Assembly: GCF_007971385.1 (NCBI RefSeq)
Contig: NZ_CP042434.1
Span: 682,001-746,000 of the forward strand
Direction: 5' to 3'
Source of the DNA: Arachidicoccus ginsenosidivorans
GTDB taxonomy: Bacteria; Bacteroidota; Bacteroidia; Chitinophagales; Chitinophagaceae
DNA: 64,000 nt
Part shown: piece after piece, positions 58,287-64,000 of the stretch
How the letters are laid out: each line of letters begins with the position of its first letter
Numbering within the stretch: position 1 is the stretch's first letter
Made by a program: the position numbers and the translations under genes
The notes under the pieces: generated by a model
What the model was told of the DNA's origin: nothing
Database searches by the model: none
The model's input: the letters and a program-made list of their open reading frames with translations, nothing else

Positions 58287-59467
58287 ATGGAAAATAAAAA
58301 ACTATTAACCCTGACACTTGGTGGGCTCAGCATTGGAACCACTGAATTTGTTATGATGGGGATTTTGCCCCAGGTAGCCAAAGATTTTGCCATTACGATT
58401 CCCGAGGCAGGGCATTTTATTGCCTCCTACGCGCTGGGCGTCGTTATTGGTGCACCGTTATTTGCGATCACCTGTTCAAAGCTACCTCCTAAAAAGTTGC
58501 TTTTGATCCTGATGTCAATATTTACCTTGTTTAACGGCCTCACCGCCCTGTCAACCGGACATACCATGATGGTTTTTACCCGGCTGATGAGTGGCTTGCC
58601 ACATGGCGCATTCTTTGGAGTGGGCTCTGTGGTAGCAGCCAGACTGGCAACCAAGGGCAAAGAGGCAGCCGCCATGTCCATTATGTTCGCAGGATTGACT
58701 ATTGCCAACATTGCGATGGTCCCTTTGGGAACCTATATCGGACTGCATTATAGCTGGCGCTATGTTTTTGCTATTATTGCTGTACTGGGCTTGCTCACGG
58801 TTATTTTTATTGCCAAAGTATTGCCCGCGTTACCGGCCAACCCATCTGGATCTATCCAAAAAGAACTCGGCATTTTTAAACGTCCGATGGTCTGGTTAAT
58901 GATCTTAATTACGGCCATAGGTACTGGCGGATTATTTGCCTGGATCAGTTATATCGCCCCATGCTGACAGGTATTACCCATTTTAACGCCTCAGCTGTAC
59001 CCTATGTAATGATCGTGGCCGGCATCGGTATGTTTGTCGGCAATATCCTGGGCGGTAAACTAGCAGACAAGTTAGCACCGGAAAATGCACTACTTATCAG
59101 TCTTGTAGCAGTAGCTACCAGTTTATTACTGGATTACTTTTTTGCAGATAATCAACTCATGACCATAGTAGGCACTTTCCTAACGGGTGCTGCCTCTTTT
59201 GCCTTGATCGCTCCCATTCAGATATTAATGATCCGGATTGCCTCGGATGCAGAAATCCTTGGGGCCTCTGCCACTCAGGCAGCCTTTAATATTGGCAATG
59301 CCATAGGCGCCTTTGCCGGCGGCTTGCCTATTGCGGCTGGCTTTGGCTACAGTTCCCCCATCCTGATTGGGATACTGATGGTACTGATAGGCATAGCGCT
59401 TACCCTGGGACTCATCCAAATGAGGCAGCGCAGCCTGAAAGCTAAAGTGATAACGGCCAAATGTTAA
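58287..59467 (+). CDS. MFS transporter, AraJ/sugar-efflux type (one frameshift)
   Basis: Frames 58287-58967 and 58961-59467 join after adding one base to the C4 run 58957-58960, giving about 393 residues and twelve hydrophobic helices. The first segment Thr-Leu-Gly-Gly-Leu-Ser-Ile-Gly-Thr-Thr-Glu-Phe-Val-Met-Met-Gly and Leu-Pro-His-Gly-Ala-Phe-Phe-Gly-Val-Gly (about 106-115) are typical of the DHA1 AraJ group, which exports sugars or drugs. It diverges from the oxidoreductase gene and carries a repressor-like site at its promoter. The substrate is unknown, and a role in the glycan locus is only suggested by position. Confidence 0.85.
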
Positions 59468-59562
59468 GACATTATATCTAATTGCAACATAACTAAGTTA
59501 TAATCAGTTCATACCAAGATCGATTTGATTGGGGCATGGTATTTTTTCCTGATCCCCGAAAA

Positions 59563-60713
59563 TTACTTACCCTGGAGCTGTTTTACTTTATCTTCTACTC
59601 TGTCCATTTGCTTATCTACGGGATTTAATATCCTGGTTCTCACTTTATGCCCCACACTCAATCTTCTGGCAAGGGTGATTCTAAACTGCTGACTAAACAG
59701 GTTATAGTTTTTTGCCGACAGCGCACTATGGGCAGGCACGCTATTATTGAATAAGGAGGCATTGATATTGGTGCGCCTGCTATTATACCCAATGCTGATC
59801 CGGTAACTCAAATTAGGAGAAACGGCGTTTTTCCCGTCAAAATCGCCCCCTGGTACTCCCTGGTGGTTGCGTAATCCAAAATTGTTGTAAGGCCTCCCGA
59901 CACAAAAAAGTTCTTTTTGAATACATAAGTATAGGCATAACCAATGCCAGCACCAATGCGGAAAAACCGGATATTATCTACCCCGGCTTGCGGATAGTTT
60001 TGGGAGATAGCGGCTGGTACGAGGGCGCTGTCTGCTTTTGAATTGCCATAATAGAGCTCCCCGCCTAATAGTAAGGTTCCGGCGGATTTTACCTGCCACT
60101 CATTTTGGGTCATTACAGACCTGTAGGAAAATCTGTCAGAATTTAATATCCGCCAGAAATCCCCGCCCACTAACGTAGATTTGACATCGGGGCGCAAATA
60201 ATAATTATTACCAACTGAGGACAAAACGTCTTTGGGAGACAAATACATCCCTTTAAAATGCTGATAAACAAAATCATACACCCACTGCTCCTTATAAAGT
60301 GAGGTCTGCAGTGAAAGAGAATGCGTTTTGCCCTTATCCTTATCTGTCCCCAGGAGTTTAAATGAGGCGTTGAGCGTGAGATACCGGTAACTTAAACCTA
60401 AACCTAGCCCTTTTGAGTTATTGGGTTTGTAATCAAAGGATGGTTGATCGGGAGCCCGAAGACTCAGTCCTGTATTTTCCCGGGTGTAATAAATCCTGCC
60501 GGTAATATCCCGGTCGTAGGTTTTGATATAACTAGCATCACGCTGATCATGAGAGCGGCCCAGTAAGCGCCAGAAACGACTTTGCTCCTGCCCTTGCGCT
60601 TGTTCAAACTGTTGCGTTTGCGGCGGCTGTGCATGTACTTGTGAGAGGGCGATCCAAAGTAAACTGCATAGCAGTATACGGGGCTGCCTCCACCAACTAG
60701 TTTTGTTTTTCAT
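59563..60713 (-). CDS. DUF4421 outer-membrane-like protein (one frameshift)
   Basis: Frames 59808-60713 and 59563-59811 join after adding one base to the T5 run 59828-59832, giving about 383 residues. A signal peptide (Leu-Leu-Cys-Ser-Leu-Leu-Trp-Ile-Ala then His-Ala-Gln) is followed by a Gln-rich linker and DUF4421-type beta-strand sequence (Tyr-Lys-Pro-Asn-Asn-Ser-Lys-Gly-Leu-Gly-Leu-Gly and Ser-Tyr-Arg-Ile-Ser-Ile-Gly-Tyr-Asn). It is probably an outer-membrane beta-barrel. The function of DUF4421 is unknown. It stands between the MFS and DUF5703 genes on the opposite strand, so a role in the locus is not implied. Confidence 0.78.
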
Positions 60714-61153
60714 GTTGTACTTGGGTGTTGTTTTAAAGGTTGATATGAAGTTCGGTATTATTTTTATAACTCAATTAAAAAAAGTCAAATAAATCCTGGC
60801 CAGTTCCGTCAATGCAGGAAGTTGCCAGATCTCATAACCCAAAATAGCAATCAAATAACCAGATTGGTTAACTTTACTGACTGACTGTCTGACTATCTGA
60901 CGAAGTACCCATTAACCTATTCATTGACTAATTCTTTGAATGTTCACTGCCCCATGTCCAAGGTGAAGCAAGTCACTTTGATTGACTGTTAATTTAGGCA
61001 TTTCTTTGCATGGGCCTTATACATTTTGTCCCATTTTAGGCTTCGATTATGCCCCGTTCGACTCCCCTTGCGGTTAAATGCTCGTCTAATTGTATTTTCG
61101 TAGTACCCATGAAGTCCACATTATATATATTCTGTAGCAAAATTATCAGCCGG
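60714..61153. other. Intergenic region upstream of the DUF5703 gene
   Basis: No supported gene. A (CTGA)n-like microsatellite lies at about 60876-60901. The open frame of the DUF5703 gene extends upstream to 61049, but those codons lack a signal-peptide start. Confidence 0.5.
60876..60901. repeat. CTGA-type microsatellite
   Basis: ACTGACTGACTGTCTGACTA-type short tandem repeat of 4 bp units, imperfect, in the intergenic region. Confidence 0.5.
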
Positions 61154-63537
61154 ATGAAGGCCGTATCCTTCATTGGATACGCGTTCGTACTATGCATTAG
61201 CTGTACGGCACTTCACGGGCAGCTTACCGGTTTTACTGTCCAGAAAGACAATATCACCTGGCATACGTTCAGTAAAGATGCCTCAGGTTCAATGCCTATG
61301 GGCGGAGGAGATATCGGCCTTAATGTCTGGACGGAAAATGGCGATGTCTTGTTTTACATGGCCAAAAGCGATGCGTTTGATCAAAATAATACCCTTTTAA
61401 AATTGGGCAGGGTGCGTATTCATCTTACACCCAACCCATTTACCAGTTCCAGCTTCTCTCAAACCTTACAACTTGCGGATGGCAGCGTCTATATCAAGGG
61501 GCAAATAAACAAACGCCCCGTTAACCTTCACCTCTGGGTAGATGTTTACCATCCGATTATCCACGGGGAATTAAGCTATGCGGATGGCAAAGGAAAGAAA
61601 ATAAGCGCTGTGATCACTTATGAAAGCTGGCGAGATAAAGACCACGTCGTCAAAGGCAAGGAGAATAATCAGAATTCCTACAAATTTGGTCCCCAGGGCG
61701 TGATTCAGGTAAAAAAGGATCATATTAGTTCGGGGAGTCACAAAAAAGACGGTGGTTATGTGCAATTCTTTCATGCCAATCCAGCTGAAACAATATTTGA
61801 TGTGGCTGTCCATCAGCAAGGTCTGGACAGCGTAAAAAATAAGCTGTATAATCCACTTAAAAACAGAATTTCAGGGGGCTGTTATGTGGGTCTTCTCTAA
61901 GGCCTGCAGGCACCCTCAAAGGCAAATACCTAAATACAGATTTTACGGGCTTTATGCTCAAAACGATCCATCCCGTCAGCGCGCTTTCTTTTAGCATTGT
62001 CCTTAGCTGTGCGCAGACAGCTGACCAACATGCATGGATGGACGGCTTATGGCAGGCAAGAAGAACTGGAGCACAAACCAGCCAGGATTGGCTGCGTACC
62101 AAAAACTGGTGGCGGGATTTTTGGAAGCGCAGTTTTATTGATATCCAACCAAATTATAGCCGTGATTTAGATAACGACAGCCTCCAAACAACTTACTTCC
62201 AGATGGGCAGAAACTACCAGCTATTTCGCTATATGCTGGGCTGTAATGCTTATGGAAAGTTCCCAACTAAGTTCAATGGAGGCCTATTCACCTACGATCC
62301 GGTATTGGTGGATAGTACTTATCCGTATACACCGGATTTTCGTAATTGGGGTGGTGGCACCTTTACCCAACAAAACCAACGGCTGGTTTATTATCCTATG
62401 CTTGCTAGTGGTGACTTCGATATGATGCAAGCAAGTTTTGACTTCTACAACCGACTTTTAAAAACAGCAGAATTAAGATCCCTTACTTATTGGCACCACA
62501 AAGGTGCCGCTTTTACGGAACAACTAGAAAATTATGGACTGCCAAATCCCAGTGAATACGGCTGGAAAAGACCAGCTGGATTTGACCCTGGCATGCAGTA
62601 TAATGCCTGGCTGGAATATGAATGGGATACGGTATTGGAGTTTTGTGATATGATCCTTAAAAGCAGGCTTTACAATGGTTCAGATATTTCTACCTATTTA
62701 CCACTCATCAAAAGCTGTCTCAGATTCTTTGATGCGCATTATCAATACCTGGCCCAAAAAAGAGGCGCCCGGATACTTGACAGCCGTGGCCATTTGATCC
62801 TATATCCTGGCTCAGCAGCTGAAACTTATAAGTTGGCCTATAATGCAAGCTCGACCATCGCTGCCTTAAAAACCGTTACTAAGCACCTATTATTACTGCC
62901 AGAGGCATTGCTGGACAGCACTGACAGAAAATATTTTATCGCATTTTCAAAAAGGATTCCACCCATACCTTTAGGGGAGATTAATGGGCAAAAAGTTATT
63001 GCGCCCGCTGTTACCTGGGCTAGAATCAATAATCAGGAATCCCCACAGCTTTATCCTGTCTTTCCCTGGGGAATATATGGCATGGGCAAACCGGATCTAA
63101 AAACCGGGCTGAATACCTGGAATTTGGATACCAATGTGATTAAAAACAGAAGTTATATTGGCTGGAAACAGGATAATATATTTGCGGCCAGACTGGGGCT
63201 TAATGCAGCGGCCTTTAAGCTGACCAGCGAAAAATTAAAAAATGGCCCCAGACGCTTCCCTGCCTTCTGGGGGCCGGGCTTTGATTGGGTCCCGGATCAT
63301 AACTGGGGCGGTTCAGCTATGATCGGGCTGCAGGAAATGCTCCTGCAAAACGCAGGGGATAGCATTTTACTATTTCCCGGCTGGCCCCAAAACGTGGATG
63401 TGCATTTTAAGTTACATGCACCCCATAACACCACGGTTGAAGCCTGGCTGAAAGGTGGCCAAATTAAAAAACTCACCATTCTGCCCGCCATCAGGCAAAA
63501 AGACGTGATCAATTATCTGAACGAGCGAAAGAAGTAA
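61154..63537 (+). CDS. DUF5703-domain glycoside-hydrolase-like protein (one frameshift)
   Basis: Frames 61049-61900 and 61954-63537 join after adding one base to the G5 run 61874-61878; the joined region reads Ser-Gly-Gly-Leu-Leu-Cys-Gly. The protein of about 794 residues has a signal peptide from the ATG at 61154 (Leu-Cys-Ile-Ser-Cys then Leu-His-Gly-Gln), the DUF5703 N-terminal beta domain (Met-Pro-Met-Gly-Gly-Gly-Asp-Ile-Gly-Leu-Asn-Val-Trp, Leu-Lys-Leu-Gly-Arg-Val-Arg) and a large helical domain like GH95-type alpha-toroids (Phe-Asn-Gly-Gly-Leu-Phe, Trp-Gly-Gly-Gly, Leu-Tyr-Pro-Gly-Ser-Ala-Ala-Glu-Thr). It probably acts on glycans in the periplasm. The linkage is unknown. Confidence 0.8.
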
Positions 63538-63661
63538 TATAATATATTAAGAAACGGCTATAACCACTAAACTATTAATAATATCAATATTTATAATTCC
63601 TCTCCAAATTATACATAATATTTAAGCAATTTTGCGGAATTTCAGATAATCAAATTTTCCT

Positions 63662-63669
63662 TATCTTTG
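63662..63669 (+). promoter_or_regulatory. -7 box of the gene at the right edge
   Basis: TATCTTTG matches TAnnTTTG perfectly, 23 bp before the ATG at 63693, the expected leader length. Confidence 0.55.
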
Positions 63670-63692
63670 TATTACTTAACCTTGGAAAAATT

Positions 63693-64000
63693 ATGCGCAA
63701 TAATGTCTTACATCATAAATCAATTGTACCCAGAAAAAACGTCCTTAGGGCAAATTTCAGGAAGGCAATCTTTTGGGATGTAGATATGGATAAGCTTTCC
63801 AAAAAAGCAGATAAAGCTTTTATAATTGACCGGGTATTGTCTAGAAATATGGAAAATCCAGTATATTTGGAACGGCTTGAAAAGTTATATCAAATTAAGG
63901 ATATTAAGAAAATTGCGAAGTCAAGCAGATCAATTCGAGGGAATGAGGCCATCAGATTTATTGCCAAAAGATACGGAATGGATCCAAATTCCTTTAAAAA
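63693..64000 (+). CDS. DUF6922-like protein, possible AbiE-type antitoxin (partial, runs off the window)
   Basis: An open frame of at least 102 codons from the ATG at 63693 continues past the window end. The sequence Ala-Ile-Phe-Trp-Asp-Val-Asp-Met-Asp-Lys-Leu-Ser (about 25-36), then Phe-Ile-Ile-Asp-Arg-Val-Leu-Ser-Arg (about 43-51) and a C-terminal Leu-Tyr-Gln-Ile-Lys-Asp-Ile-Lys-Lys region resembles the DUF6922 domain. In Bacteroidota, DUF6922 proteins often precede a nucleotidyltransferase of the AbiEii toxin family and are thought to be the antitoxin. That partner would lie beyond 64000. The identification is from memory of the domain's motif and is moderate only. Confidence 0.6.
   Translation, partial: MRNNVLHHKSIVPRKNVLRANFRKAIFWDVDMDKLSKKADKAFIIDRVLSRNMENPVYLERLEKLYQIKDIKKIAKSSRSIRGNEAIRFIAKRYGMDPNSFK

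Overview
This window looks like chromosomal DNA from a Bacteroidota bacterium, most likely of the Chitinophagaceae/Sphingobacteriales side. The evidence is a SusC/SusD pair, Bacteroidota-only families (GSCFA, DUF4296, DUF4835, DUF4421, the Bacteroidota type of RNA polymerase omega), promoters matching TTTG-N19/20-TAnnTTTG, and few obvious Shine-Dalgarno sequences. Species cannot be named from the sequence alone.

Layout. 0.4-3.3 kb: a PspC-domain protein and aconitase. 3.5-6.8 kb: a Crp/Fnr-type regulator, a small unknown protein, two pirins and a GNAT-like protein. 7.0-10.65 kb (minus): a lysine-catabolism operon of saccharopine dehydrogenase, 2-oxoadipate dioxygenase/decarboxylase (DUF1338) and aminoadipate-semialdehyde dehydrogenase, under a clear promoter with an inverted repeat in its spacer. 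10.9-25.2 kb: GSCFA protein, a small membrane protein, DUF3861, gyrB, an arginase-fold protein, a lipoprotein, a very large outer-membrane protein, GlsB/YeaQ, a glucan phosphorylase-like protein and an Nramp transporter. 25.4-37.5 kb: housekeeping genes (RNase G, a 29-residue very basic protein, TPR protein, HU, DUF4296, DUF4835, CoaBC, RpoZ, BamD, LolA, holin-like membrane protein, two M16 peptidase subunits). 37.7 kb: tRNA-Val. 37.9-44.9 kb: divergent AraC regulator/flavin monooxygenase, SulP transporter, FtsX-type permease. 45.1-63.5 kb: a carbohydrate locus of GH29 alpha-L-fucosidase, SusD, SusC, DinB, a GH2-family protein, a GntR regulator, a Gfo/Idh/MocA oxidoreductase, an MFS transporter, DUF4421 and a DUF5703 glycoside-hydrolase-like protein. 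The right edge cuts a DUF6922-like gene, possibly the antitoxin half of an AbiE-type pair.

Two points dominate. First, I count 20 single-base frameshifts in 17 genes, every one repaired by adding one base and most of them in a short homopolymer. Essential genes (gyrB, coaBC, bamD) are hit, so this reads as consensus error from noisy sequencing rather than gene decay. I therefore report each as one gene with its repaired span. SusC also carries an in-frame TAA. Second, several apparently intact proteins lack expected catalytic residues: the GH2 protein lacks both catalytic glutamates, the arginase-fold protein lacks two metal ligands, and the glucan phosphorylase-like protein has Thr where the PLP lysine should be. 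These substitutions are in frame and the motifs around them are conserved, so homopolymer error does not explain them. The inactive-looking GH2 beside a Gfo/Idh/MocA oxidoreductase in a fucosidase-containing locus is the best candidate here for undescribed chemistry.
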